22,011 nucleotides of DNA from Methanosarcina sp. UBA5. Its GTDB lineage: Archaea > Halobacteriota > Methanosarcinia > Methanosarcinales > Methanosarcinaceae. The DNA lies in NCBI RefSeq assembly GCF_002505485.1, contig NZ_DAVG01000061.1:5959-27969 (forward strand), read 5' to 3'. Below are positions 1 to 6,955 of the stretch, one piece after another. The notes beneath the pieces were generated by a model, which did no database searches, was not told where the DNA came from, and saw only the letters and a list, made by a program, of their open reading frames with translations. The translations under genes and the position numbers were made by a program. Position 1 is the first letter of the stretch; each line of letters starts with the position of its first letter.

Positions 1-4
1 ATTT

Positions 5-53
5 ACCTCCAAGATTTTGCTATGTAATTTATACTTTTCAGATCCTATATAGG
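5..53 (-). promoter_or_regulatory. Promoter and ribosome binding site of a gene lying beyond the left edge
   Basis: Read on the minus strand, a TATA-like element (CCTATATAGG, 44-53) is followed about 35 bases later by a perfect GGAGGT (10 down to 5) and AAAT at the very edge. This is the expected layout of a Methanosarcina leader whose start codon would fall just outside the window. A second AT-rich element (TATAAATT, 26-33) is too close to the ribosome binding site to be the likelier TATA box. The gene itself is not visible. Confidence 0.45.
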
Positions 54-114
54 TGGACTTTTTAGATTAGAGAATTAAACGCTCGAATCTAACTTCTTCA
101 CCACCCCTAATTCA

Positions 115-193
115 TACTTTCATGGCAACTTTTTTAGAAATTATTAGAGTTACTCACTTCCGTTTAGAGAGGAATAATTCTGCCATGAAAGTA
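115..193. repeat. Long inverted repeat with perfect 13-bp arms
   Basis: TACTTTCATGGCA (115-127) is mirrored exactly by TGCCATGAAAGTA (181-193). Inside, AGAAATTATT (136-145) can pair with AATAATTCT just before the right arm, with one bulged base, so the stem can extend inwards. No coding sequence is visible in the 53-base interior. It may be a structured RNA, a terminator-like hairpin or a small mobile-element relic. The sequence alone does not decide. Confidence 0.5.
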
Positions 194-654
194 CAATTAA
201 ACATAGAATTATAAATTATATAAAAGACCTAGAATAACTGTTTCTTAATATAAATAGTCTTTATGAAAATGAACAAACCCTCTGTCAATAAAACAAGTTT
301 ACTTTTGAATTTATTCAACAATTTCTAGTTCTATAAAAGCTCTCAATAAATCAGGAATAAAAATCTGTAATTGAATATTCAGCCAAAAAATATTGTTTCA
401 ATAATCTCTATAAGCCATATTTCCTGGCTAAATTTGATTTAAAGCCTTAAAATGTGTTAATTTTGTTGAAAAAGTTGTACAACTCTTTTTATTTTTAAAC
501 TCTATAACCTAAACCATTCTTGTTCTGAGTAAAATATCTATATAAAGGGCAACTTATCAATAGGATAAGTTTTTCGATCCAGCCTATGAATAAAAAGAGG
601 ATAACTCGTCAATTCACAATAGTTGTATTACTTTTTATTTAGATTATTTGATTT
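194..654. other. AT-rich gap downstream of mptE with two small dyads
   Basis: No supportable gene is seen here. The stretch holds a perfect 12-bp palindrome AGTTGTACAACT at 473-484, preceded by an A run and followed by T runs. It also holds a short hairpin AACTTATC / GATAAGTT (551-558 and 564-571) with a 5-base loop and a following T run. Either could be a terminator or protein site. The second lies about 85 bases beyond the mptE stop and could end that transcript. Confidence 0.4.
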
Positions 655-1296
655 TTAAAAATCTTGAATCCCTATCAACTTCTTTGCCCATTTCAATTTC
701 TTTTTCTTAATCGGGTTTACATCGCTATCTTCGAAATCAAAACCCGCCAGCCTAACTTTTTTAGCTCCAAATTCCCTGGCTACAAAAAAGCATCTGTCTC
801 CATCGCTGAATCCGCCGAAGTTGTACACTTTATCAAAAGGCCTTGCCTGGGTAGTTGCAATAAATCGTCTAAAGCGAGGTACATATTTCTCAAGCTTATC
901 GATATTATCCCCATGCGCGTGAATAAGGACTATTGAGCCCTTTTCACAGGCAAGGATCTCTTTTTCAATATCAGCTTCAGAATTGCCGTCAAGGTCGGTA
1001 CAGATGACTTCAGGCACGATGCCCATATCCATAAGAACTGCGGCTGCTCCATCGGCCGCAATTATCGTAAAGGCAGAAAAATCGATTTCTGAAAGGTCTC
1101 TTCTGAGCCTTGGAGCATTTCCACAGACCAGGACAGACTTTTCGGAAATTATAGCTTTAAGTTCAGACAGGCTAACAGTGTTTTCTTCTGTCAGCATGCC
1201 GGAAAGGGACATAGCTGCCTGTTCATCACCTGCTCGGTCAAACCCGAAATCCTCAAGGATTTGTTCATAAATCGGTTCCCAGGTAGCAAAATCCAT
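655..1296 (-). CDS. mptE: 6-hydroxymethyl-7,8-dihydropterin pyrophosphokinase, MptE-like (DUF115)
   Basis: This 213-residue protein matches the DUF115/MptE family, which transfers pyrophosphate from ATP to 6-hydroxymethyl-7,8-dihydropterin. That is a step in making the pterin part of tetrahydromethanopterin (tetrahydrosarcinapterin in this genus), the C1 carrier of methanogenesis. Visible family signatures are the IIAADGAAAVLMDMGIVP stretch, TDLDGN, and a HAHGDN motif in the second half. I chose the start at 1296 (MDFATWEP) because AGGGAA lies just upstream. An in-frame extension to 1380 would overlap ileS and lacks family-like sequence. The gene follows ileS on the same strand after 70 bases with no obvious promoter between, so cotranscription is likely. 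Function is from family knowledge; MptE rather than another DUF115 protein is probable, not proven. Confidence 0.8.
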   Translation of the reverse strand: MDFATWEPIYEQILEDFGFDRAGDEQAAMSLSGMLTEENTVSLSELKAIISEKSVLVCGNAPRLRRDLSEIDFSAFTIIAADGAAAVLMDMGIVPEVICTDLDGNSEADIEKEILACEKGSIVLIHAHGDNIDKLEKYVPRFRRFIATTQARPFDKVYNFGGFSDGDRCFFVAREFGAKKVRLAGFDFEDSDVNPIKKKKLKWAKKLIGIQDF

Positions 1297-1366
1297 ATGA
1301 ATCAGTTCCCTTTCCGGTTTGCAATTTGAGTTCTGAATTTCTCTGGCTTTTAACCCTTTTAAGAGT

Positions 1367-4300
1367 TTATTTCTTTGCAATACCCATCTTCATGGCAATG
1401 CCTTCGACATCCCAATCCTTTACAAGGACTCCGGGAACTTCTATATCGCTGCCAAGGTAAAGGATATCGGCTCTTACCTCTTCTGCGATCAGGTCCTTGA
1501 GGGTTTCAACAAGCTTCAGGACTATTTCATCCTCGATCCGGACGGAGGCGCGGATGTTTTCGTCCACTACAAGGTCAAGTTCCTTCCGCATGTCCTGAAG
1601 CCTGCGAATTACTTCTCTTGCATACCCTTCAGCTTTCAGTCCGGGAGTCAGGTTTGCATCCACATAAACAAGACCGGCATCGGATTCTGCGCTTGCTGTA
1701 CCTTCTGGAAGGGTTTCTTTGAAGTTTGCCATGCCCGGAGTTACTGTAACCGTTGTTCCGTCTGCAAGGGAGATTTCAAACTCGCCAGTCTCGGCAAAGG
1801 CTTTTTTCAAAACAAAACCGTCAATCTTCTGCAGGGCAGGGATGACTTTTCCTGCATCCTTCTTAAACACAGGGCCGATTTTGCTCGGATCAGGAATTAC
1901 TTCAAGCCCGAGCTCATCCCAGCTCTCAGCAACCCGCGTCAGGACAATTGCCTTGGAATTTGTCTGGTCCATAAGGACTGAACGCAATCTCTCGACAGCC
2001 TTTGCTGCGTCCTCACTTTCAGGAGAAACAACTATTCGAGAAACAGGCCACCTGAGCTTTCTTCCTGCCTTCTGGCGGGCGTTTGAGGCGGCTTCCACAA
2101 TAGAACGTGCAGTATTCATAGCCGCTTCGAGCTCAGGATCAAGATAGGCTTCATTGACCTTCGGCCAGTCGCACATATGGACCGATTCCAGTGCATTCGG
2201 GTCTACGTTTCGGATAAGGTTCTGGTACATCTCTTCAGCCAGGTAGGGCATGAAAGGAGAGATTAATTTTGTAAGGGTTACATAAACTTCATAAAGCACG
2301 CAATAAGCTGCAAGCTTATCAGGGTCGTCGGCTTCGGTCCAGGTCCTTGGCCGGATAAGCTGGATATACCAGCGAGAAAGGTCTTCCAGAGTAAATTCCA
2401 GAATCTCACGCACAGCTTTATGCAAGAGGTATCCGCTCATTGCTTCATCTACGGCCTTAACAACGGACTGAATTCTTGAGAGAATCCATTTGTCTTCCTC
2501 CCTGAGTGCGTCTTTTACGGAATCAAGGCTAACCTTCAGCGGATCAAAATTATCGAGCGCCATATAAGGCAGCGGGAACCTGAAAACATTCCAGAGGATA
2601 TTGATTGAACGGTGGACGGTTTCCACTTCTTCCTGGTTAAACTTAAGGTCATCCCAGGGTGCGCTTGAGGAGAGCACATAAGCACGCAGGGTGTCAGCCC
2701 CATACCTGTCGATGATATCAATTGGGGAAACCACGTTTCCAAGGCTTTTGGACATTTTCTTCCCGCCTGCATCAAGCGTAAAGCCGTGCATGAGCACACT
2801 CTTGTATGGAGCTCGTCCAAAGCCTACCATGCTAGCTCCTAGCTGAGAATAGAACCAGCCCCTGGTCTGGTCATGCCCCTCAGTAATAAAGTCTGCAGGC
2901 CACCATTCATCAAATTCCTCCCGTGTCTGCGGGAACTTCAGAGTAGCCCAGGAAGCGACAGCCGAATCAAACCAGACATCGAAAACGTCCGCAACTCGCT
3001 TTTTTTCTCCGCCGCACTCACAGGGAATAGTTATTTTGTCTACGTAGGGGCGGTGAAGTTCGACATCGCTACCTGCTCCCGATTTTTCCAGCAGTTCGGC
3101 TTTGGTCCCTATGACTTCAAGCTTTCCGCATTTCTTGCACTTCCAGACCGGAATTGGAATTCCCCAGTAACGCTGCCTGGAAATACACCAGTCCCTGGCG
3201 CCTTCAACCCAGGTTCTGAATCTGGCTGAACCTGCCCAGTCAGGGTACCAGTCTACGGCATCAATTGCCTCAAGCATTTTGTCCTTTATATCTGTAACCT
3301 TGAGGAACCACTGTTCGGTTGCCAGATAGATAATAGGCGTTTTGCAGCGCCAGCAGTGCCCGTACCTGTGCGTGACAGTCCCTTCTGCAAGCAGCCTGTT
3401 GCGCTTCTTCAAGTCTTCAATGACAATTGGGTTTGCTTCCCTGACGTTTTTGCCCGCATATTCCCCGGCTTCTTCAGTATAGGAACCATTCGGGCCCACA
3501 GGGCAGAGAATCGGAAGCTTATACTTCACGCCAACGTTAAAGTCATCCATACCGTGCCCTGGGGCAATATGTACACAGCCTGTGTTTTCTGCAGTTACGT
3601 AATCGGCAAGATAAACGCTATGCTTTATCTCGTTCTGCACAGGCACCAGATCCCCAACAGGGCTTTCGTACTCAAGTTTTGTGAGATCTTCCCCGAGCAT
3701 GGTCTCAAGCACTTCGTAGTCAACATACCTGCCCTGTTTAAGGACATTCTCGATCAGGTCGGTAGCTGCAATCAAAATTTCTTCAGAGCCGTCCTGCCTG
3801 ATTGCCCTAAATTTAGAGTACTCAAAGCCCGGATGTACGGCTACAGCCACGTTTGCGGGAATTGTCCAGGGGGTTGTTGTCCAGATGACTATGAAAGTAT
3901 TTTCCTCGCCTTTGATCTTAAATTTCACATAGATCGAAGGGTCGGTCCGCTCGGCGTATTCAACCTCGGAGTCTGCAATTGCAGTCTCACAACGCGGGCA
4001 CCAGTTGACTGAGCGTTTGCCAACGTCCAGAAGGTCTTTTTCACTGGCCTGCTTAAGGGTCCACCAGGCAGCTTCAATGTAGTCATCTTTTAAGGTCATA
4101 TAGGGGTCATCCCATTGAAGCCAGACCCCAAGCCTCTGGAACTGCTCGGTCATTGCCTGCTTCTGGGTGATGGCAAATTCCTTACACTTCTCAATAAAAT
4201 TTTCTACCCCAAAACTCTCAATATCCTTTTTGGACTTAAAGCCAAGCAAGCCTTCAACTTTAACTTCAATCGGCAGGCCGTGCATGTCCCAGCCCGGACG

Positions 4301-4543
4301 CTCGAGAATGTTGCGGTTATTCATGGAGTAATAGCGAAGAATGGAATCTTTGATTACTTTGTTCCAGGCAGTCCCAAGGTGGATATGTCCGGTCGTATAC
4401 GGAGGTCCGTCAACAAAAAAGAGCCTTTTCCCGGCCTTTCGGTGCTCCCGGGTTTTTCGATAAGCATCGCTATCTTCCCAGAGCTGCGTTACTTTTTTTT
4501 CGATATACTCTGCATTATACTTGGCAGTGATTTCTTTTATCAT
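1367..4543 (-). CDS. ileS: Isoleucyl-tRNA synthetase, archaeal type
   Basis: The 1,058-residue protein charges tRNA-Ile with isoleucine in the cytoplasm. It is a class I synthetase: the ATP-binding HIGH motif appears as HIHLG at residues 53-57 and KMSKS at 596-600. The editing domain contains TTTPWTIPANVAVAVHP and GCVHIAPGHGMDD, which clear mischarged valine. Zinc-type cysteine pairs are visible at C182/C185 and in the WKCKKCGK ... CECGG region, followed by the anticodon-binding C-terminal part. Length and motif order fit the archaeal/eukaryotic type. The start at 4543 (MIKEITAKYN) is preceded by GGGAGA; an upstream in-frame extension to 4594 has no ribosome site and looks non-coding. The leader and promoter are annotated separately. 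No truncation or lesion is seen. Confidence 0.97.
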   Translation of the reverse strand: MIKEITAKYNAEYIEKKVTQLWEDSDAYRKTREHRKAGKRLFFVDGPPYTTGHIHLGTAWNKVIKDSILRYYSMNNRNILERPGWDMHGLPIEVKVEGLLGFKSKKDIESFGVENFIEKCKEFAITQKQAMTEQFQRLGVWLQWDDPYMTLKDDYIEAAWWTLKQASEKDLLDVGKRSVNWCPRCETAIADSEVEYAERTDPSIYVKFKIKGEENTFIVIWTTTPWTIPANVAVAVHPGFEYSKFRAIRQDGSEEILIAATDLIENVLKQGRYVDYEVLETMLGEDLTKLEYESPVGDLVPVQNEIKHSVYLADYVTAENTGCVHIAPGHGMDDFNVGVKYKLPILCPVGPNGSYTEEAGEYAGKNVREANPIVIEDLKKRNRLLAEGTVTHRYGHCWRCKTPIIYLATEQWFLKVTDIKDKMLEAIDAVDWYPDWAGSARFRTWVEGARDWCISRQRYWGIPIPVWKCKKCGKLEVIGTKAELLEKSGAGSDVELHRPYVDKITIPCECGGEKKRVADVFDVWFDSAVASWATLKFPQTREEFDEWWPADFITEGHDQTRGWFYSQLGASMVGFGRAPYKSVLMHGFTLDAGGKKMSKSLGNVVSPIDIIDRYGADTLRAYVLSSSAPWDDLKFNQEEVETVHRSINILWNVFRFPLPYMALDNFDPLKVSLDSVKDALREEDKWILSRIQSVVKAVDEAMSGYLLHKAVREILEFTLEDLSRWYIQLIRPRTWTEADDPDKLAAYCVLYEVYVTLTKLISPFMPYLAEEMYQNLIRNVDPNALESVHMCDWPKVNEAYLDPELEAAMNTARSIVEAASNARQKAGRKLRWPVSRIVVSPESEDAAKAVERLRSVLMDQTNSKAIVLTRVAESWDELGLEVIPDPSKIGPVFKKDAGKVIPALQKIDGFVLKKAFAETGEFEISLADGTTVTVTPGMANFKETLPEGTASAESDAGLVYVDANLTPGLKAEGYAREVIRRLQDMRKELDLVVDENIRASVRIEDEIVLKLVETLKDLIAEEVRADILYLGSDIEVPGVLVKDWDVEGIAMKMGIAKK

Positions 4544-4621
4544 ACAGGGGTCTCCCTTATGAAAGATTCTAGAGTGAAAGTTCGAGCAGTGCAAATTCTA
4601 CTTTGCAACTGCGATAAATGC

Positions 4622-4680
4622 TAGCAAAATTGCTAACCGATATAATACTGTGAACTCCGCTATCGGCTGTTTATATATAT
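4622..4680 (-). promoter_or_regulatory. ileS promoter with two dyads at the start of its leader
   Basis: On the minus strand a TATA box (ATATATATAA, 4680-4671) would set transcription start near 4650, giving a leader of roughly 105 bases before ileS. Right after the box lies an inverted repeat CCGATA / TATCGG (4661-4666 and 4637-4642) spanning the predicted start. A tighter dyad TAGCAA-AA-TTGCTA follows at 4622-4635. The dyads could bind a regulator or fold in the leader RNA. Position is inferred from spacing rules only. Confidence 0.5.
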
Positions 4681-5486
4681 GAAATTTTAGTCAAATGTAT
4701 GATGTAATATCCATTTTTAGAAGCAAGCCTGCACCTGCTCGAAAGAAAAACGGATCTGTTTTATCTCAATCAGTTTATTCAGTAAATACTGTACTTAATT
4801 TAAGCTTTGTTATGATATTAACTGAAAAATCGTTTCTTTAGTTTTTTTGTACATAATCTATGCCGTTTTACGCATGTTCTTACTTTAGGGCAAAAAATCA
4901 GAAAATAAAAAATTAGAATTTGAAGCAAAAGCAGAGAAAAAAGTCGAATTGCGCTGAATATACACGTGCATGCATTGAGGGCGAGCAGTAAGGCATTCAA
5001 TTGAAAAGGTAATATCAACTTTTTTTGATAGGCCATTAATTCGCAATTTTTCAGAGAAATAGGCACATGATATATATAAAAATCTATATACAGCGTGTAT
5101 AAAGGTTCTTAAAGAGATTAAAAGCTTAATAAAGGTTATTTGTTAAAGAACTTAATTAAATTTTTGAAACCTGGAAAAGTAAACTTATATGTAAGGTAAT
5201 TAATTTCAGAATCGTCAAGCGGCAGACGCCCAATAAGACAATGAGAACGAGAAGGACTTTCATTTGAATTGAGAAGACAGTAGTATTAAAACTATAAGCT
5301 ATCTAGAAAACTATAAGCTATCTAGGTAATACAATTACTATAGCCCCCAAGTGCTTTGTTTTTGTATCCAAATGTGAGTCCAGATAGAAAAAAGAATTAC
5401 CAATACCATAACCTTGCAAAGTAGCTTGGTTTATTGTTGGTAGTTGGTAAATTAATAGATTAATTGACAAAATAATCTACCTAGTG
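4681..5486. other. AT-rich gap without a convincing gene
   Basis: About 800 bases hold only weak coding signals. A minus-strand frame of 82 codons (5066-4818) encodes a hydrophobic segment followed by a basic Cys-containing tail. It has no ribosome binding site and sits in strongly AT-biased DNA. A 35-codon minus-strand frame (starting MKVLLVLIVLLGVC near 5264) looks like a signal peptide but ends soon after. Neither is annotated as a gene. A tandem 19-bp duplication at 5288-5325 is listed separately. Confidence 0.4.
5288..5325. repeat. Perfect 19-bp tandem duplication
   Basis: AAAACTATAAGCTATCTAG occurs at 5288-5306 and again, with no gap, at 5307-5325. Each copy contains the small dyad AGCTATCT. 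It lies about 240 bases upstream of the Cys-rich gene. It may be a replication-slippage product. Confidence 0.8.
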
Positions 5487-5540
5487 CCTCTACATAGAGG
5501 AAAATGGATTGACCAGTCAATGATCTGAATATTGTATAAA
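5487..5540 (+). promoter_or_regulatory. Paired palindromes and TATA-like box upstream of the Cys-rich gene
   Basis: Two perfect 14-base dyads stand side by side: CCTCTA-CA-TAGAGG (5487-5500) and ATTGAC-CA-GTCAAT (5508-5521). Their centres are 21 bp apart, two turns of the helix, and each has the same CA centre. A TATA-like TATAAA follows at 5535-5540. The arrangement looks like a regulator-binding region for the gene starting at 5570, though the half-sites differ in sequence. The distance from TATAAA to the start codon is short, so the true TATA box is uncertain. Confidence 0.4.
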
Positions 5541-5569
5541 ATTGAGTGAAATTTTGGAGATTGAAAATA

Positions 5570-5875
5570 ATGGATAAACAGATTTTTGGTAAGATGAGAA
5601 AAGGACTGGCTATCTTACTTGCAGTCCTATTTGTGGCTTCAGTGACAGCTGCAGCAGTAAGTGCATGCCCCTACGACAACCATCATAAAGTCGTCAAGGA
5701 TAAAGCCTGCAAGAGCTGTGTCAAGGATAAAGCCTGCAAGAGCTGTGTCAAGGATAAAGCCTGTAAATCCTGTAAGACTTGCAAAACCTGTAAATCCTGT
5801 AAGACTTGCAAAACCTGTAAATCTTGTAAGACCTGCAAAACTTGCAAAAAAACCTGTAAATCTTGCAAGTGTTAA
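5570..5875 (+). CDS. Small exported Cys/Lys triplet-repeat protein
   Basis: I do not recognise a named family. The 101-residue product starts with a basic, then hydrophobic leader (residues 9-32, ending AAAVSA). It continues with C33, which fits both signal peptidase cleavage and a lipobox (VSAC). The mature part has 18 cysteines: a short CPYDNHHK head, three 9-residue repeats of the VKDKACKSC type, then an array of C-K-T/S triplets ending CKSCKC. Cysteine at every third position separated by lysine would suit metal binding, cross-linked structure or binding to acidic surface polymers; these are inferences. The start at 5570 is set by GGAG at 5556-5559; an upstream in-frame ATG at 5546 has no such site. 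The repeats are mirrored in DNA as 27-bp units. Expression is probably from the region with paired palindromes upstream. Confidence 0.75.
   Translation: MDKQIFGKMRKGLAILLAVLFVASVTAAAVSACPYDNHHKVVKDKACKSCVKDKACKSCVKDKACKSCKTCKTCKSCKTCKTCKSCKTCKTCKKTCKSCKC
5693..5842 (+). repeat. Two arrays of 27-bp tandem repeats within the Cys-rich gene
   Basis: Three 27-bp units encode VKDKACKSC at 5693-5719, 5720-5746 and 5747-5773. The first two are identical. Overlapping the end of these, a different 27-bp unit encoding CKSCKTCKT repeats three times from 5762 to 5842, with the third copy carrying only synonymous changes. Equal unit lengths and near identity indicate recent unit duplication under reading-frame constraint. 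Confidence 0.85.
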
Positions 5876-5900
5876 TTATTGCAGTCATCTATACAGATAA

Positions 5901-6069
5901 AGCAGCCGACTGTGATTTATAATTAGTTCTCGGTCGGGCTAAAAAACAGCAAGATCCTTATGTACGGATTTTAATGCATTAAAGGATCTTTCCTGATAGG
6001 ATTTATGCACCTGAAAAACAAAATAAAACAACAATTTGTGCTACTGTTTTCTCGATTCAGGTGCATAAA
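5901..6069. repeat. Three hairpin-forming inverted repeats downstream of the Cys-rich gene
   Basis: In order: an imperfect stem between AGCCGAC (5904-5910) and GTCGGGCT (5933-5940); AAGATCCTT / AAGGATCTT (5951-5959 and 5982-5990); and a perfect 14-bp pair TTTATGCACCTGAA / TTCAGGTGCATAAA (6002-6015 and 6056-6069) enclosing 40 bases. The first begins 29 bases past the stop codon and may stabilise or end the transcript. The third is strong enough to be a folded RNA or a dispersed palindromic element. No coding frame is seen. Confidence 0.5.
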
Positions 6070-6453
6070 CCTGGGGAGAATTTTTTGATATGCTTGTTCT
6101 TTCTAGTTTTCCTTGTTTTAAGTGACTCAATAATTAATAATTTACTACTCAAGAATTTTTTTCTTTATAGATGCTCTTAAACTGAAAATTAAAAACAGTT
6201 TTAAACTCAAATCGCATCAAGATGCTTTACTTCGCAATAAAAGAATCAAGGCTACGTTAAGATCAGTGCAAAAAGAGAATACTATTTTCCCGGTAAAAAA
6301 TTGATCATAAAAATGCAGGCACAGAAGACGTCAGGCCTGCAGTTCTAATTCATAACAGTTTATTTACATATTTATTTATAAATTTATTAAATATTTATTA
6401 AATATTTATTTATATATTTATTTAGACAGTTATTTACTTATTTTGCACTGCCT
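6070..6453. other. Gap with a small hairpin and an AT-only repeat tract
   Basis: No gene is supported. TGCAGGC / GCCTGCA (6314-6320 and 6335-6341) form a 7-bp stem. From about 6359 to 6443 the DNA is almost purely A/T with reiterated TATTTAT and TTAAATATTTA units. This would be the 3' region of the minus-strand gene ending at 6454, and it may act as a U-poor, A-rich tail in that transcript. On the plus strand it is T-rich. Confidence 0.4.
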
Positions 6454-6651
6454 TTATCTTCTAGAAGTTCTCCACATTGCAGCGATTTTCTCTATATCTA
6501 TATGTGTATAGCCTTCTTCTTTTATAGTCCATTTAAGGCTGAGGACCCCATCATTGCACTCGGCTGCAATTCCCCTGTATGTGGTATTTCCTCCAATATC
6601 AATTTCGACTTCTTTACCCAGATAATATTTCTCAATGAACTCCTGCTTCAT
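6454..6651 (-). CDS. Small conserved-type protein, Sm/SH3-like pattern (65 aa)
   Basis: The 65-residue product starts MKQEFIEKYYLGKEVEIDIGG and shows alternating short strands (VEIDIGG, TTYRGIAAEC, GVLSLKW, YTHIDIEKIAAMW) typical of a small five-stranded barrel. From memory it resembles a group of roughly 60-residue Methanosarcina proteins (MM0924-like) of unknown function; I could not verify this. The start at 6651 is fixed by GGGAG nine bases upstream. A TTG three codons earlier would overlap that site. A TATA box on the minus strand at 6714-6708 gives a leader of about 35 bases, so it is likely a single-gene unit. RNA or nucleic-acid binding is possible given the fold pattern, but that is inference. 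Confidence 0.75.
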   Translation of the reverse strand: MKQEFIEKYYLGKEVEIDIGGNTTYRGIAAECNDGVLSLKWTIKEEGYTHIDIEKIAAMWRTSRR

Positions 6652-6707
6652 TATTCTCAACTCCCAATCTTTACTTTTCCGGATGAAATCCAGAGAAACA
6701 ATTTACA

Positions 6708-6714
6708 GTATATA
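6708..6714 (-). promoter_or_regulatory. TATA box for the 65-aa protein gene
   Basis: TATATAC on the minus strand lies 57-63 bases upstream of the start codon at 6651. It predicts transcription start near 6685 and a leader containing GGGAG. No competing TATA element lies closer. Confidence 0.45.
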
Positions 6715-6793
6715 GTTAGTTTCATGCAGTATATTATATTTAAAAAAACAGGGCTTCTGAACACAGTTTCTTTATTCGGGAGTTAAAGTATGC

Positions 6794-6863
6794 CAGCTGT
6801 TAAAGTTTACTTTAAAGCTGACCTGAATATCCAAAAAATCGGCTCATATGGCAATTCAGAGCC
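6794..6863 (-). terminator. Hairpins downstream of the membrane protein gene
   Basis: Read on the minus strand, GGCTC / GAGCC (6863-6859 and 6845-6841) form a stem followed at once by GATTTTTT, a terminator-like arrangement about 95 bases past the stop of the gene ending at 6956. A second, longer hairpin with one bulge (6794-6805 paired with 6810-6820, loop TTTA) follows. A 14-base direct repeat AAAAAATCGGCTCA occurs at 6833-6846 and 6920-6933. Confidence 0.35.
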
Positions 6864-6955
6864 CTTAGCTTTCTATCCAGGTCAGGCAAGCTCAGAACCC
6901 TGAATTTCCCTTTTAGCTCAAAAAATCGGCTCAATATCCTGAATTCTCTCTTAGT

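Noticed and set aside
3356..4012. Long plus-strand frames opposite ileS
   Set aside because: They are shadows of the conserved ileS reading frame with no family-like sequence.
4818..5066. Minus-strand 82-codon frame with a hydrophobic segment
   Set aside because: It has no ribosome binding site, low-complexity AT-driven composition and no recognisable motif. A TATA-like run abuts the start, which would force a leaderless transcript.
5693..5842. Possible CRISPR array
   Set aside because: The 27-bp units are contiguous, without spacers, and encode protein repeats in frame.
5683..5868. Minus-strand Leu/Gln-rich frame opposite the Cys-rich gene
   Set aside because: It is the mirror of the 27-bp repeats. 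The plus frame has a signal peptide, a ribosome binding site and the natural stop.
6125..6306. Plus-strand frame of about 55 open codons ending in TGA
   Set aside because: It has no start codon or ribosome binding site, and its lysine-rich composition is as expected from AT-rich DNA.
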